From Gymnogyps californianus (taxonomy: Eukaryota > Chordata > Aves > Accipitriformes > Cathartidae), in contig NC_059487.1 of the NCBI RefSeq assembly GCF_018139145.2, positions 3,989,792 through 4,053,791 of the forward strand: a stretch of DNA of 64,000 nucleotides. Direction: 5' to 3'. The notes under the pieces are model-generated. The model saw only the letters and a list, made by a program, of their open reading frames with translations. It did no database searches and was not told the DNA's origin. Each line of letters starts with the position of its first letter. Within the stretch, counting starts at the first letter, position 1. This document shows positions 41,074 through 55,700 of the stretch, piece after piece. Position numbers and translations under genes: made by a program.

Positions 41074-41330
41074 CACAGAGTAGTTTAGATTGGAAGGGAC
41101 CTCTGGAGGTCTTTAGTCCAGGTTTTAATATCTCCACAGATGGAGATTTCACAGACTCTTTGGGGCACAAGTTCCAGTGCTGCCTCACTTTTGTGAACAA
41201 TTTTTCTCATGTCCAGTTCTTTTGCTGCAACTTGTGACTGTTGCCTCTTACCCTTTCGCTGTGTACATCAGAGAAAAACCTGTCTCTGCCTCCTCTATAA
41301 CCTCTCTTTAGAACCTCTATAACCTTTAAT
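41074..41330 (-). mobile_element. Old CR1 LINE 3' fragment
   Basis: The + strand words CACAGAGTAGTTTAGATTGG, AAGGGACCTCTGGAGGTC, AATATCTCCACAGATGGAGA, TTCCAGTGCTG and CTGCAACTTGTGACTGTTGC follow, in order, the complement of an older CR1 3' end. There is an internal deletion relative to the family after the GGAGGTC word. On the minus strand HWNLCPKESVKSPSVEILK is the ORF2 C-terminal tail. It is more diverged than the copy at 15353-16212, hence older. Confidence 0.88.
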
Positions 41331-44300
41331 TAAATCTCTGTATAAATAAATTGTTTTCTTGGGGAGCTGACTCAGTATCTTGATGTTTGGCTCTTCTTAT
41401 TATCTTCAAAATGCATTCTTGTTATTAACTTGTTACATCAAAGCGGATTTAACGGTTGGACATGCAAAAATATGTGTATCCCTGAGCCTTTGCATCCCTG
41501 TGACTTCCCTGATCCCTAGTTAGCGGCTCAGAGAGGTTGTGTGGAGCTGCATGGCTCTGCCTTCAGGGAGCTCTTCCAGAGCTGAGCCCTTCGCTGGTAC
41601 ATTCATCACATCCTGTGTTTTTCTGGTCTGGTTGACCTCTTCTGAGGTCAACTCAATCAAATCACTACTATTCAAAATTTCAGAATGCACCACATAAAAC
41701 AGGGACCCAATTCTCTTTTGATAACACATTCTTCAGTCATAATGGTGATACTTTGGTTTTCCTTGTAGTTATCAAGATGCTTTTCTTTTCTGTATGCATC
41801 AAGGCAGTAATAATTTGACTTGTCTTCCTTGAGTAATGATTTTGTCTTATACTTTTTTCAGTTACATTTATCTTCAAGGCATTGATTTCATTCCTTTTTA
41901 AATTTTTTAAAGTTCTTTCTCCTCACACTTATTTTGTAGTGATTCTGAATGGATTATACTGGCTTTGTAATTATTTTAAATAGACACTACTTCTACGTGT
42001 AGTGCCCCAAAAAACGTAAAAACCTTAGGCTAAACTATTCTAAGGATAACTTTCCCTGAACCCTCAGAAGGTTTTTTGAAATACTGCTTTGTTAATAGTT
42101 TCACTGAATGTATTAACTACAGTAATTGATTGTTTCCTTGCTCTGTGGAATAGTTCCTAACCTTCCTACATACCAGCACTCGCAGGAGACCCTCGAGTTG
42201 GTGCCCTCCCTTGCCTGGGGTGGGTGGGAGTGGGTGCCCAGCCCCTTGGCTCCAGCCCACCCCTGTGCAGGATTGATGGGCTCAGAGAGAGTGCACGCAC
42301 GAGGGAGACTTACTGTAGATCAGCCTGTCCGATTTAGTTTTCCCAGATTTCTGGGTGGAGGATTGAGCCAGCAATTTAGTTTGCCAAGTCCCTGGAAACT
42401 GCGGACAGCTCTGTACGCTGCCAGTCAGGGCCTCGCAGAAGGGTGGCAAAGAGGAGAAGGTAGCAGTGGTCCTGTCGGCATGGATTTGCCGTGCAGATGT
42501 TGAGCTTGCTTTTGACTCGTCAGAGCAGCAAATTTGCATTCATAGCATACAGCCGATTGTGCATTAAGTCAGTACAATCAGTGGAATAATTTATTTACAT
42601 AAGTTTGGTTTCCAGGACTGTGTAGCAATGTGAATGTGGCCAGATTAGACGATCTAACTCGGGACTGGAGCTCTGCCTACTGACACGTAGCGTCCTATAG
42701 ATGGTCAAGATTATTAGCTTGGATATTCAGTGTCACCAGAAGACCAGACCCCACCTCTGGGACCCAGAGTTAGGTGACCTAGAGGCTGTGCATGGTTGCA
42801 ATGGACCTCCTGGACTTTGAGAGTGGCTCAGGCCATCTATGCAGCTCTAAGCATGGGCTGTAGGAGAAATAGGAACTGTTGCGTGAGGGACAAGCTGCAC
42901 TGGAGAATGTCCCCAAGTCCTCCTTTTTTTTTTTCCCCCCTTCATTATTTTGTTCTTTCATCCTTTTATGTTTTATGTAATGGTTCTAAATGTTTCATTG
43001 TTAGTTCTATTCAAACATAATTTTGCGCAGCGCAACCAGATGACCACAAAATCCCATCATTTGAGATATAATGTTCGCTGTAATAATAGCTACATCATGT
43101 AACTTGTGACAGTGATGGTCCTAGCTGTCATATTAGGAGAGACACAGCAATGTGACAGGGACTGGGTTTTTATTCTGGTAAAAGAAAAAGCTATGAAGAA
43201 ATGTGTGTCATGAATTCACATCCATTTGAGTAATTTCACAGAATTACCAGTGAGAAAATTAACCCATTCAGACCTAGAAAAGAGGTATTTGAAGTAAGAC
43301 ACATATTTGACACCTCAAGACACCTATCTAGACCTCAGAGAATCTAAAATACCAGTTTCAAATTCTGAAGTATAGGTCTTATGTCCAAAAAGGGGCCTGA
43401 TTATGGAATAAAATTCCAGAGGAAAATGGACAAAGCCAAAGTCTGACCAATTTAGGAAATTGCTGTAACTCCATCCTCTTATGCAGCACTGTAGAAAAAT
43501 GAAATTTGCTTTCAACCTCACTGGAAATAAGCACACGTGAACTCACTTCACATGGGATTCTGTGTGCACAAAAAATGACAGAGAACCAGAAACCCCCCAG
43601 GGACTCAGAGTTCGCTGATCTACTTTACATTTCAGATGTTCTGATACCATGGTGATGGGCAACAGTAGAAAAACCTGAAATAGAGTATAAGTGTTTTCAA
43701 CAGCTTTCTCTTACTTAAGTGCACTTCATGCTATCATGAGAAAGTCCTCTTGATTTTTTTCCTCTTTCTCCCACTTCAAATAAATTGTCTAGTACCTAAA
43801 AGGTCATTTTGAAGAACTTTGCTTTTCTATAAATTACTGGATTTTGTAAAAACACTGAATATAAGGGACAATCTTTGTCTGTCTGTATTTAGTATCTTAC
43901 TTTTAGACTCCTAAGAGAGAGCCTTTAACAATTTTCTCAAAAAGAATGGCGAGAGGGAGAGAAAGGGAGGGGGAGGATACTGTACTGCATTTTCTTTCTG
44001 AATTTTCCATGTATCTTGAACAAGAAAGGAATGAATATCCCGGAATAATTAGTGTAATGATAATAAAGAAGGCTGTGAAAAGCCTTATCTTCTAAAAAAA
44101 TGTGTTTGTTGTTTCTCTCTGCAGTGTTGTAAATGGCATCCAGTCTGGGGTGTGTGCAGCTTTCCGATAGAGTTGCATTTGAATGGAAAGCGGCGAGTTT
44201 TGTGGGATTTTGCTGATCTAATAACTTTTTTCCCCTGTCTTCTGGAGCTAATCTTATGCCTGACTTCAATAATTTTGAAGGTATTTGAGATTTGTCTGTT

Positions 44301-45700
44301 ACTTGATGGGGTTCAGTTTATTAACGCTTCTGTCTACTTAAATCCACTGCATGATCCCAGCGGGGACAAACTGGCAGCCATGGTGATTGCTGGTAATTGA
44401 GAAGTGACACTGCACACGTAGCGCTGGCTCTCAACCTGCTCCGGAGAATGGAGCCTCTGTACGGAACAGTGGGGTTTTTAAAGGCTAAATTTAAAGTCAA
44501 AACATATCACTTTCTGTTAAAGAGGCATTCTGTGCGTGTAGGATGTGCTAAGCCTCTTGCAGGAGCAAGTCTCCTACCTTTCGTTTCTTTTCATACCTTT
44601 CTCTTACCTATTTTCCCTTTACCTTTCAATTTTCCTCTCTGTGCTCTAGATAACTTTCCCTTCCTTTGGTGCCGCTGTGATGCTCAATAGCCCATTCGAA
44701 TGCAATATTTAGGTGCCTTCTGGCTGTGGTTTAAAAGTTGCTTTAGCATTTTCTGCACTGAAGCAGATTTTTCTTATAGCCCAACAATTCTCAGTTCTTA
44801 GCTCCTTAGGCTCCTCTAGTTAAAATTTCCAGAGCCATACCAAAGCCCCAGATCTCAGTGGCTCATAGCCCATTTTCAGCATGCGGTATTTTTATCCGGT
44901 AGTATCTTGTCTTTTTGCATCGTTCAGTGTTGTTGGTACTAGTTCCTACTTATTTTTCAAGTGGTAAATGGCAGTAGGAGGCAGATGAGCATTTATATAG
45001 AATACTTGCTATATTGCTTTTTTGTATATGTAAGAGAGTGGTGTGAGATTCAGGCTGAGTGTGAGGCAGGCATTTAAAACTGTGCTGGGAGGAGAAGTTG
45101 AAAAGACTCTGAGAAAGCCGGAGGATCATTTCTTTTGCTTCTGTTTAACATCTAACAAATCTCCTTGGTTTTCCATCTCCTACTGAGGTCCAGGAAAGAG
45201 TAGAATGAGAGCTCTCAATGCCTACTCGAGATTATTCCATTTCAGATGTTGCTAAAGCACTGCATAAATTGCTCCTAAGAAAGCACAGGATCACTTGACC
45301 TTTTTGACGCTCACAGCGACTGCTTTGTCATCTACTCTTCATTATAATACCATTTTCAATGGTATGAAGCTTGTAGTATAATCTGCTGCTCCAACATTTG
45401 GGGCAGTGCCCTCCTTGCTTTCAGGCCTGTCAGTCTTGGCAGGCGAGGGGAAATCTCTGGGGAAATATTGGAGCTCAGACTTTAATAGACTAATCTGCAC
45501 CACGATGGAGTCTTTTCATTGCTTTCCAGGGACTTTGCTTCAGGCCTTCAACTGATGCAATTTGTGATTTTAGAAGGTGGGGGATCTGTATAAATTACAG
45601 TTTGCATTTCTTGTACACACCCATTCACAGCGTCCCATAACCATGGCAATAAAGTGCCGGTTAAGGATTTATCCATGCCAAACCAGGCAAGGTTGGGGTA
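41331..45700. other. Non-coding intergenic stretch
   Basis: AT-rich at the start, with no gene recognised. It contains a poly-T/C run near 42922-42943 and a purine-rich tract near 43945-43980. Confidence 0.65.
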
Positions 45701-45714
45701 TATCAGTAACCTAT

Positions 45715-45780
45715 TTCACAGAAAAGGAGGTGAGAAAGATTAAATGATTTCTCCTGATTCATGCATACAGGATAAAGCAC
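45715..45780 (-). repeat. Possible MIR-core remnant
   Basis: The segment TTCACAGAAAAGGAGGTGAG followed by AAAGATTAAATGATTTCTCC resembles the complement of the MIR core (TTTACAGATGAGGAAACTGAGG...). It is short and diverged. Confidence 0.3.
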
Positions 45781-47350
45781 TGCTGAAAAATGCAGCTGAG
45801 CTGATGTTGATGATGAGCTCATTGCTGCTCGAAGGTATGATCCTTCCCCATCCTTTCTCTCCTTCTGGCTGCCTCCCAGTCCTGCTGAACGCTTGACAAG
45901 TCCATTGAGCTTTCTGAGCTGCAGAACACCATTATTTTTCCTTGGTTAGCTTTATGTAGCAAAGGGAGCTGCAGGGTGAGGTGAGGGTTGAATGGGAATG
46001 GGCAGGTACCTGGCCAGGGGATGGCCGGGGAGGGCATAACCCCTTTTTCCAGTAGCAGCCACAACCACACCACACCGCAAGCATCAAGAGCTGACCTGTC
46101 TTCCCGCCATCCCCTGTCTTGCCCAAAGTTCAGACAGAAAGAATTTCTTTATGAAAGGCATCTGGCTTGAGTGAAGAAATAGGTCAGTACTGAGACCCAG
46201 CTCTTTCTCCATCTTGGCATCTTGTGATATGTAAAGTGTCATGCAAAAGCCTCATTAGCTGGTGTCTTGACTTGTTCCTTGAATTACTGCGTTGCCCGCA
46301 GAGTAATTGCTATTTACCACTGGTGGAGCAGACCATCTCTCTACGCTGTTGCTGCTGCGGTCACCCAAACCCATGCGGTTGGGTCAGCGTGAGGCACAAG
46401 CTCCTGTAGTTTCAGTGCATGGGTGCCTGCAGCGGTGCCTTCCTCCCCAGCTCCTCTCACGCTGCTCGCCTTGCACCCAGCCACAGCAGCATGGGGAAAA
46501 CCAACACAGCACGCGCGCCGCCCCCCCCATCTCCTTTCCCTTTGTTCCCCAGGGTGCGAGACAGCCCATCTTTCTGGCAGTATATTTCATGAGATGGCAT
46601 ATTTGTAATCGATTAATTCTGCACTGGAAGCACACCCATCATTCTTGGCAACATATGGCAACTAATCTCTCCTTAAGCAGTTAATTAGGCACCATTTGTA
46701 TGCACACATCGCCCTTTGCACGCTGAAGCGGCTGCGGTTCCTGTAGGAAGCTGTTTGTTCTGGGCTGTCTTTCTCCTTTCTTTGTGTGGAAAAATGAGAT
46801 GTTTCATACTCGTTTCTTTGCGTATGTTCTTTTTAAAGAACAAAAGTAATGAGGTGCTGCGCTGGGGTGCAAGGCTGGGGTAAAAGAGCGATCCGGTCTT
46901 TAAGACACTGGGCACAGGTTGAGACGAGCAGAGGGTCGGCTTTTTGACTCTGTATGTGATGACAGGGGTAATGGTTAATTTGGCAGGAATTGCCCTCCCC
47001 GTGCGCTAAGGAGGGGCAGGATTGAGGTGCCCTGGCAGAACCGATCAGGCAAACTTATTCAGAAGGCACTTGTATCTTAAATGGTATTTGCTAGCCAGCA
47101 TTATTAATTTCTACATTTAAGAGCACTGATCTGCTGTATTTAAAACTTAAAAGATGTTAGTGCTCGGTCTTAACAAAAAAAAGGGAAAAAAAAAATCACA
47201 TAGTGTGTATTTTGGTACCTGCATGTGTTTTACTGGCCCTTATTAGTTTACTGCTCACATTGCTGAGCATCATCCAGAGTACTATGTGAAGCCATTTTAC
47301 GGAGGGAGAAATAGGTATTGCTGCAGACTGCAGGTGTCTGAAAACTTTTC

Positions 47351-47380
47351 AAAAAAAAAAAAAAAAAAAGAAGGGGGGGG
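47351..47380. repeat. A19 then G8 homopolymer junction
   Basis: Nineteen A bases (47351-47369) are followed by GAA and eight G bases (47373-47380). It looks like slippage-prone low-complexity DNA. I see no retrocopied gene attached to it. Confidence 0.85.
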
Positions 47381-49029
47381 AATTGAGCCGTCCATTACAG
47401 GACCCAGACTGTGTGACACAGAAATGACAATGCCCTTCACCTGTTATTTACATTTATTGTTTTGTTTTACAATCATTTCTGCAACCCCCAAATCAGAGCT
47501 CTTTTATGTTAGGCACGCTCCAGACCATCCCACGAACAAGGTCCTTACTTCACGGTGCTCATAATTGATATCAAAGGCCATGGAAGCTTGGGACTGGAAT
47601 TGTTCTTGCTTTTCTGTTATGAATGGGGAGGTACAGCAAGGACGAATGAACTTCCAGGGGTAAAAACAGGGTCTGGATTCTTGAATGTCAGATCCAATGC
47701 TGCAGCAAAAAGATATCTTTCTTCCCTTGCTGAACTTCTAGTTTAGTATCTTGTGTCTGACATCTGGATGGCATTCTAACAACTTCAGAGGGAAAAATGT
47801 GTAATGGACAATCAATAAACTGTTTGTTGGGGAAATTTTCTCCTACTTGAATGATAGAATCAGGAACTGAAAAGGCATGGGAAGACATTTCAGAGCTCTT
47901 CATCAATTATCACTGCTATTTAGTTTCTTGAAATTGGAATGGAAAACTCGGTGCCTGAGTTGGTTTGAAGACACAGAAAGTGCATGTTGTTCCATTACCT
48001 CCAACTTTGGTAAACTCCTTGTAAGTCTATGACAAATTACTAATCAGTCTGCAATTTTTCATACCTGTCTTGTCTCTATTTTGCCGTGCTTTGGTGTGAT
48101 CACTGCATATTCTGTCTCACAGCATCTTGTAAATGATATATCAGCCTTATTGAACGTGGTGTTCCCTCCTGCATTTGATGAGCCGAGTCCAAACTTGGGT
48201 GCCTGCATGCGGCTGAGTTGAGCACACGCGTGTGAGGGCTGAGCTTTCCCCGCTGCCTCAGTGCAGGAGGCAGGTTGCTGAAGTCAGGCTCATAACTAAA
48301 AGGCTCTGAATTCCCCCTAGTAAGCTGGAATTTCTCCCATTCATAATAACAGCAGTTGTACAGTGTTTCAAGTAGCTTCAGACTTTCCTCTAGTGTTTAC
48401 TGTCTTCTATTAAGTTTAATGTCCTTTTCCTTTAGAAGCAAGTATAAATGCAGTAACTACAAATAATACACAACAAAAGCAATGTTGTAACATGACTGGT
48501 TTGCTTAATCTGTCTGTGAATGACTCTTTCCCCCATCACCAGCCTTGTTAACCCAAACTAATTTTTGTTTCTTTCCCACTGTGATTGCTTTTTTGTTGTA
48601 TACAGCTCATAAATCCCATTCTTTCAATGTAATATATCACAGATTTCTGTATGAATTCTTCAGAATCCTTCTGAGGAAAGCCTGAGGCCCAGGGAGCGGC
48701 AAGAGCAGGGGCAGCTGTGAGAGGGCTTTTCATGATTATTACTCCATTGCTACTCACAAGCCCCACCAGGATCCGTGTCCAGTTGAATTGGGCACAGTAC
48801 ACATGTGATGGGAGGGCATTGCCCCCTTCTGCAAAGTCTTTACAGGCAGAGTACCCAAGAGGGTTTTAAGGTGTAGGGAAAGATAAATTGATGGGAAATC
48901 CACCAAGGCCAATTACTGTGAAGTTTCTAGAAGAGTGAGTTACAAATAATACGAGAAAAAGCAGCAAGCTACAAACCAGCATTACAAGGCACCTTCATGT
49001 ACTAGGGACAGATAAATGAGATAGAAAGC

Positions 49030-49050
49030 TTTTTTTTTTTTTTTTTTTTT
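49030..49050. repeat. T21 homopolymer run
   Basis: Twenty-one T bases. It could be the tail of a minus-strand retroposed sequence, but the flanking DNA resembles no gene I know and I see no target duplication. Confidence 0.85.
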
Positions 49051-49629
49051 ACAGCCGTCATTGCAGTGTCTCCTGGCTGCTGTGGGAGCAGCTGACTTAC
49101 TGCATCAGTTAGCAAATGGGACAGGTTTGCTGCCTTTCGGAGACGAGGGTGTACAGGCATAGCCCCAAGGCTGCACACTTTAACGGGCTCTCTGCTCTCC
49201 GAGCAAAGAGGTCCTGTGCGGGACGAACGGGTGATGCTAACAGCCAACAGTTTACTGGTTTGGCTGACTTCCCCTTGGGAATCTGAAGGGATGGGACCAT
49301 TGTGATGTTGGCTGTGGGGATAAAGCCTTAGAAAGTGAAAGGTGGCAAAAAGGCATGTATTCAAGGAGCAGAAGGTCCTTGAGGCCACAGAGAACAGCAC
49401 AAACTCAAGACACCCTCAGTCATGGTAGGAGACACTGTACAAAGGAGACTGAGTGATTAAGTAAGTCTTGTTTGCCGCACTCCTGCAGAGATGAAGATGT
49501 GTTAGAAGGAGTTTTGAAGTAACCCAGCCTCCCAGTGAAGGAAACAGTCAGATGGGATTAACATAGTGATGGCTATTTGTATCCCAAAGTGACATAAGGA
49601 TGAAGCTAAAAGGCCAGAAGCTCAAGGGA

Positions 49630-49740
49630 GAAGTGGACTCTGTGTGTCGGCTGGGAGAAAAAGAAGAGTGAGAAAGAAGAAAGAAGGGAAAAGGTGGCAG
49701 GGGCAAGGGAGTTGAGAGGTTGCTACAACTTGAAAAAGGC
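49630..49740. repeat. Polypurine-rich tract
   Basis: About 110 bases, overwhelmingly A and G (GAGAAAAAGAAGAGTGAGAA then GAAGAAAGAAGGGAAAAGG), with a few interruptions. Low-complexity sequence with triplex-forming composition. Confidence 0.65.
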
Positions 49741-52700
49741 ATTAGAAGTGCTACTATATTAAATGAAGGAGGGCATCAAGGGGGAATAGTTTGCTTTTTC
49801 AGAAGTTTTGAAGAAGTGTACTAATAGAGTAAGGTGAGCATGCAAGGTCAAGGAGGCCAAAAATGAGCAATGAGACAGCTTTACTGTTCTGACAGATACA
49901 TGGCTCTGCACCTGCCATGGCCCAGATGTGGGACAAAGACCTGAAGTAAGAGGCATAAGATAAATAGTGGTGCAGGAAGGCTTTAAATTACAAGGGATCA
50001 ATTTTTCTGACATAAATAAAGTTTCTTTAACCTCAGTTCCCCCATGAGTCAGCATTTCCGACTGGAAATGATTTACACAAAAAAACAAGAGATATTAGAG
50101 ACATGATTGCGAGTGGAGAAAGTAAATTTAAGAAAATCAGTACTTAGCTAGGAAGGATGGAATAAGATGCAACAATTCTGTAGTTAAACAGGACTCTATA
50201 GTCATTAGCCTGTGAGCAGGGCAAAATTCAGAGTGCGTTGTTCCCCAAATTATGGTTCCAAACTTCCTGACTTCAAGGAGAGTCTCTGCTCATTCTGTTT
50301 CTATTAAAGGTAAGATCTGTTTTAAGCCAGGCTCTCAAGGGACTGGACTTTCCCAGACTCACATAGATCTACTTTCCTTTGCAGAAGTGTGGAATGATGA
50401 CACTTGCCTATTAACCCATGAACTTGGCATGAGCAGGGACTGACCTCCACTGTGCTACCACTTAAGTTATCCAGTTTTATCTCATTTGCACATGTAATTT
50501 GCTGCGAAGGTGACATTATCGAGTGCTCATGACAATGAGGACGTTATTTAGGGCAAGGGAAAAAGAATAAACATGGGCTGGAAATCTGAGCTGGAGATAA
50601 GGCTGTTTGAAGGGATAATGAAACACAAAACAAAGATGGTTGTAGAGTAGGGCTTCTTCAGTCTCTGGTTGAGATGCCTGTAGGTTGTAGATCCATGTAG
50701 GTCAAACTGCTTGTATGATACCCACAGCTTGTTTTCAGAAACCTCCCTACAGGTTTGTTTAGGATTTGTTTTTGCCATGTAGGTGTTGTTTATTTTTTTG
50801 GTTGTCTTTTTCCTTGCTGGTTTTTATTCTTCAAAACTGGAAAAGTACCAACACAGCTCCCCCAGGCCACTGGCTGTCCCAGGACCAGTTCAGACTGAGT
50901 GTGTAATCAAATTGTTTTTTCTAATACTTGTAATCTAAGACCTTTTTTGCTTAATATTGCAACCATAAAAGCCTTGGCTATTTTGGGTAATCCTTACACA
51001 TCACCGATTTTCTCATCTTTCTGCTTCTTATAAATCCCACCATAACCTGATCTGGAAATGCTTTCAGCAGCAGTGCTACTCTGCTGCTCAGACAGTCCTA
51101 GGGAGCCAGAGGCTGCGGACATCTGAATGTGGCTGTGGTGGCATCATCTCTTATTCATGTATTGAGCAGCAATCTTGCTCAGATGCAGCTCGAGGATGTC
51201 TAAAGTGTGAACTGTGCCATAACCAGTACACTGGCTTTCCTCAAGAAGGTGCACAATGGTGCAGCTTGTGTTCTGTAACTCAGACGACCAGATACTGCAT
51301 CGAAGAGGGTGATACCTGCAGTAGGGTCAGTGACTGGTGAGAAAGGCTCTGAAGCTGGCTCTGCTGAAGCACTGGTTATGACTCTGGGCTTACCTGAGTG
51401 GGGAAGGAAAGAGCATGCTATTTCAAGCATTGACCAGCTGATAGCCAAGCTGTGGTAACCCTCCATATCCACCTTCCTAGCCAGTTGTTACTGCAAAGTA
51501 AAAGATGCAATTTTACTCTACATCCATTTGTTTTAAAGGCCACATTTTCCTGCTTATAGCGTTTCAACTATATATATATTTTAGTAGCCTTTAGAAACCA
51601 AAAACATCTTTCAGCCTTAATGGTCCCAAATGACAGAAAGCTTCAGAGAAATTTATGCTCGCTGCTCAGCCTACCCACGTGCTGCCGTGATTGGGAATGG
51701 CAGGAGGCCAAGACAAGCAAACAGGACATGGAGAAGCTCATAGGAACTGTTGGGTTGAACCTCCCAGTGCAGTCTCAAGGTCAGAAATCACAGCTGCTGC
51801 TCGCAGCCCTGGTAAGTCCCAGGCACTTCTTCTGGGCAAGCAGTCTCCTGGAAGAGGGAAAAGGGAGGGGACAAGGACCAGAAAGGCTAAGATTGGCCTG
51901 CCATTTTTGTATCACTTTGAGCTATAAAAACGAATGGGGGAAAAACGCTATTTTTAAATGCTGAAATAAGTCCCAATAATTTTCTATATTTCTCTTCATT
52001 TTACAGCATTAGCTGTGAGTACTTTTAATGAGTCTTTTTATGAAAACCTCTTTTGGTGTGGGGGGAAGTTATTAAGCCTCCTACAAAGGGATTTTATGGT
52101 TTTAATTATAAACAGGTAATGGAGTATATGTAAAAATTACCTTTTGACTTTGCAATAAAACCCATTTCCCCCAAGGTAAGAACTCCATAAAGAGAGAATT
52201 ACACGGCAAGGGAATGGAGAAGTCAGCTCCGAAATCACAAGGTGCATGCATAACAGCAGCTTTCGAGAAGCCCTAGGGATCCATCGACCTTAGTCTGTGC
52301 GTCTGTCTGTCTGCTGCAGGCCAAGGAAACCGCAGAGGGCAATGCAAGGTTGCAGGGTTGCCCAGACTGTCTCACTGCGTTGCATTAGAGCATGCAGGCT
52401 CTAATTAGAGCCTCAGGAATTTAACTTTGTTAATAGCCACATACGGACCACCCAAAAACCACAGCTGGAGACTGGCGCATAGTGGAGGGATATAACAGCT
52501 CTGCTTCTTTCCTTTGAGCTGTGCAGTGAGCTGCCATGGTTGGAAAGACGGACTTTTTTTTTTTTTCCCTGGATAATATTCCTGGACTCATCAAGCCTGG
52601 CTTTCTTGCTGGGCTTTGCCCGCTCTGCAGCAGGAATCTCTTGCATCTCAACCATGGAGAAAGTCCCTGTATTGGAAAGACTTTTCTGCTAGCCCTGTTC

Positions 52701-55700
52701 TGGAGAGGTTGATCAAGGTTTGAGCTGTCAGTACAGCCAAGGCCAGTAACCACGACCATCCTTTACTCTGTCTTGAAGGGAAGATAGTGGTTTGCCTCCT
52801 GATGTCAAATGCACGTTTTCCTGATTGTTAGAGGAGGCATTTTCTTGGCACTAAGACCCAGTGCTGGCGTTCAGCGCTGAGCTCAGCCGTGCCGGTCCTG
52901 CGGACTTCTTATGACCTTGAGTAAGTCACTTAATTTTCCTTTGCCTTGTCGTTTCTCCCCTCTTCCTTCCTCCTTCTCTTCCTTCCTGTCCACAAGGAGG
53001 TCAAGTCTTTGATGAATGGGTTGTCTTTCAGCATAAGGTCAAGTGATCCAAAGAGACCGAGTTACTGTGGCTTAATGAGTTAATTACATCACTTGTCTGT
53101 CAGTAAGAACTGACTGTACATGCGTTCTTAGCTGGCTCCTGCTAGGAAATACAGCACATTGTTTTAAAACACCATAAATAGAGTTTCTCAAGCCAAGAGT
53201 CTACTGCATTTGAACTTAGGAAATAAGGAAAGGCTCCTGAAAGCAAAGACTCCGAAATAAAAACATTTATAGAAAATGTGAAACCTCTTTTTTCAGAGCA
53301 CAACCCCGGTGTCCAAACATGCTCATGTCCTGCTTGCAGCAGAGGTCAGCGAGGCAATGACAGGACCCTGTCTTGCAGCAAGACATCTCCTGGGGGACAT
53401 CAGGTAAGTCATGCACTTGGGCCAGCTGTGCACGAGCAGCAAAACTAGCAAATCCATAATAAAACCAGGCAGGTGGCTGGAAACTGGTTGAGTAGTGACC
53501 CTTTCAGAGAGATGAGCCAGCACCGTGCCGATGGGCTGTTGGCAGCGCTGGCTGGCAGGGAGCAGAGGTGTCACCCACGGTCACCATGTGAGTGGCACCA
53601 TTGCGAGACCTCAGGCTCCTTCCAGGCGTCTGGGTATTACTATAATCCTCTGGTCAAGACCAGCTATCTACACCACCTACTAGAAGTGGCTAGTTATTTG
53701 ACTAAGTTAATACACAGTTGGTCAATATAAGTTTTAATTGCCTTCTTTGAGCTGGAAGACTGAGAAAGAAAGAGGTGAAGAGGAAAAAAACACAGCACTG
53801 GAGACTGTAATTCGCTGTCTTTTAGCTCCCCCTGTATATCATTTATAAGGATATATAGACTGTTATGGCTCATCTGTATCCCTCTAATCATTAATGAGGT
53901 GCCTTTCATGCCCTAAAGTTAAAGTCGTAAAAGTAAAGTGTGTTTTCTACTGCAGGTCCATTTTAGTTCTTTATACAAATGTCCTAGTGCCCTTTATAAT
54001 GTATTTGCTATAAATCTTGACAGCGTTATTTGTTTTGTTTTTCTATCTAAATGCAATGTTGAGTGGAAACAGCCTCATTATCTCCCTATTTCTGAAGAGA
54101 ATTCACTGTCTTTGAAAGGTGTTATATTAACAGCCCTAGAGATAGAAATCCCTGTACGTACAGAAGAGGCACAGCACAGGCAGGCAAATCGAGCCTCCCC
54201 CTTCCTTGCTGTTGTGCTTTAAGTGATGAATGAGTGGTACTTCACTTATCTGTCCCAGACTTGTGGGTTCAGCAGCAAGCAGGCTTATCCACACCTCGTC
54301 TTTTCCCTTGCTAAAAGCAGTGCCAGATGAAAGATTTTACCAAATCTAGGGACACAAAAATTTGCTTTTTATAAACTACGTTCCCTTTTTTTTGACTCTG
54401 AGACAGTTACCTTGTAACAAGCTGAGCCTTGTTCTCTTATTTGTAATAATCATATTGATCACGGTAGCATCTGAGAGTTAACTGAGTCCCCACTGTAGTA
54501 GACTCTTAGATTTTTTGAGGTCTCACTCTGACAGTGTTTTTGTGGCTGTCTCTGAGGCTTCCTTGCTTTCCTGCATTTTGCTTTTAAACTCTTCAGCAAG
54601 CTACAATCCCACCAGCCAACATCCATAACCCTGCTGCAACATCAAGGAAATTCTTCAAGTCACATTCTCCAGTTTCTGCATGAGCCAGCCTGCACGGCTG
54701 TAGCGTGGCCAGTGCTTCAGTCAGCTGAAGTGTCACTAAAACTGTCTTAAGTCAGGGTGTACAATTTGGTTTCAAGGAGGTTTAACTCAACTCATGTCAG
54801 TATTTTAAACAGCGCTAGGAGAGTAAGGTTGGTTACCCAAGATTTATAAGATCTAGCCCAGAATTTAAGTGCCACATGGAGGTCTGTAACCTTTTGCAAT
54901 ACCTTTCCTTCCTTTTTGAGAAGTCTCTCATTACATATGCTGTCAGCCCTGACCCATCTGGATAGCAAACACAACAAGGCAGCCCTGTTCACACCCCCGG
55001 TGATGCCTTATGAGATAAAGAAGCAGGATAGTTCACTGAGAAACTCCACTGGGAAGCAGGTGGACATGCAGTTGATTTTCACATCCCAGATTTCTTCATA
55101 AAAAACTTTATTTCCTGGTGAGAAAAGGAATCTGCTACCAAAAAAAAGTGTTAGAGAGAGAGAGAATGGGAAAACAGAGAGTAATAACTAAATGGGGTTT
55201 AAGGTGTGAGACTATTTTGACTGTCTTTTTCTTCTGCTAAAACCTGCCTTTCTCCAAGACAGGAACGGCTCTGTCAGCCCAGCTGCATCTTCACGGCACA
55301 ATAAGGATTGCTTTAAGCCCCCGAGCCTCCATAAGGCCTTTCCAGAATTGCTTATGGTCGTCTATTTAGATGGAGCCGATAGCTAATATTCCTACACATA
55401 CCCACATGCACACACACACAGACGGCCTCTTTCATGATCCTCCGTTTCTTCAGAGACCCTTCATAAGTACATCTCGGGTATCATTCAAAGTCCTTTGAAA
55501 GCAAGGAGGGCCTTTCTTTAGGCTTCAGTGGGCTTTGGCTGTGGGGCTTATCCTCATTTTAGAGCAGACTTATTTTTTTCTTAAGAAATTCTCCTGAAGA
55601 TTCTCAGAAAATTTTAAAATTATGTTTACACCTCAGACCTCTGCCTGGGAGGTACGATACTATCATATATCAGCATCAGTTCCATGTTACAGATGTTTAA

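Noticed and set aside
49002..49400. 132-codon minus-strand open frame ending in a lysine run
   Set aside because: The lysines come from the T21 homopolymer and the remainder has no recognisable protein features; no evidence for a retrocopied gene.
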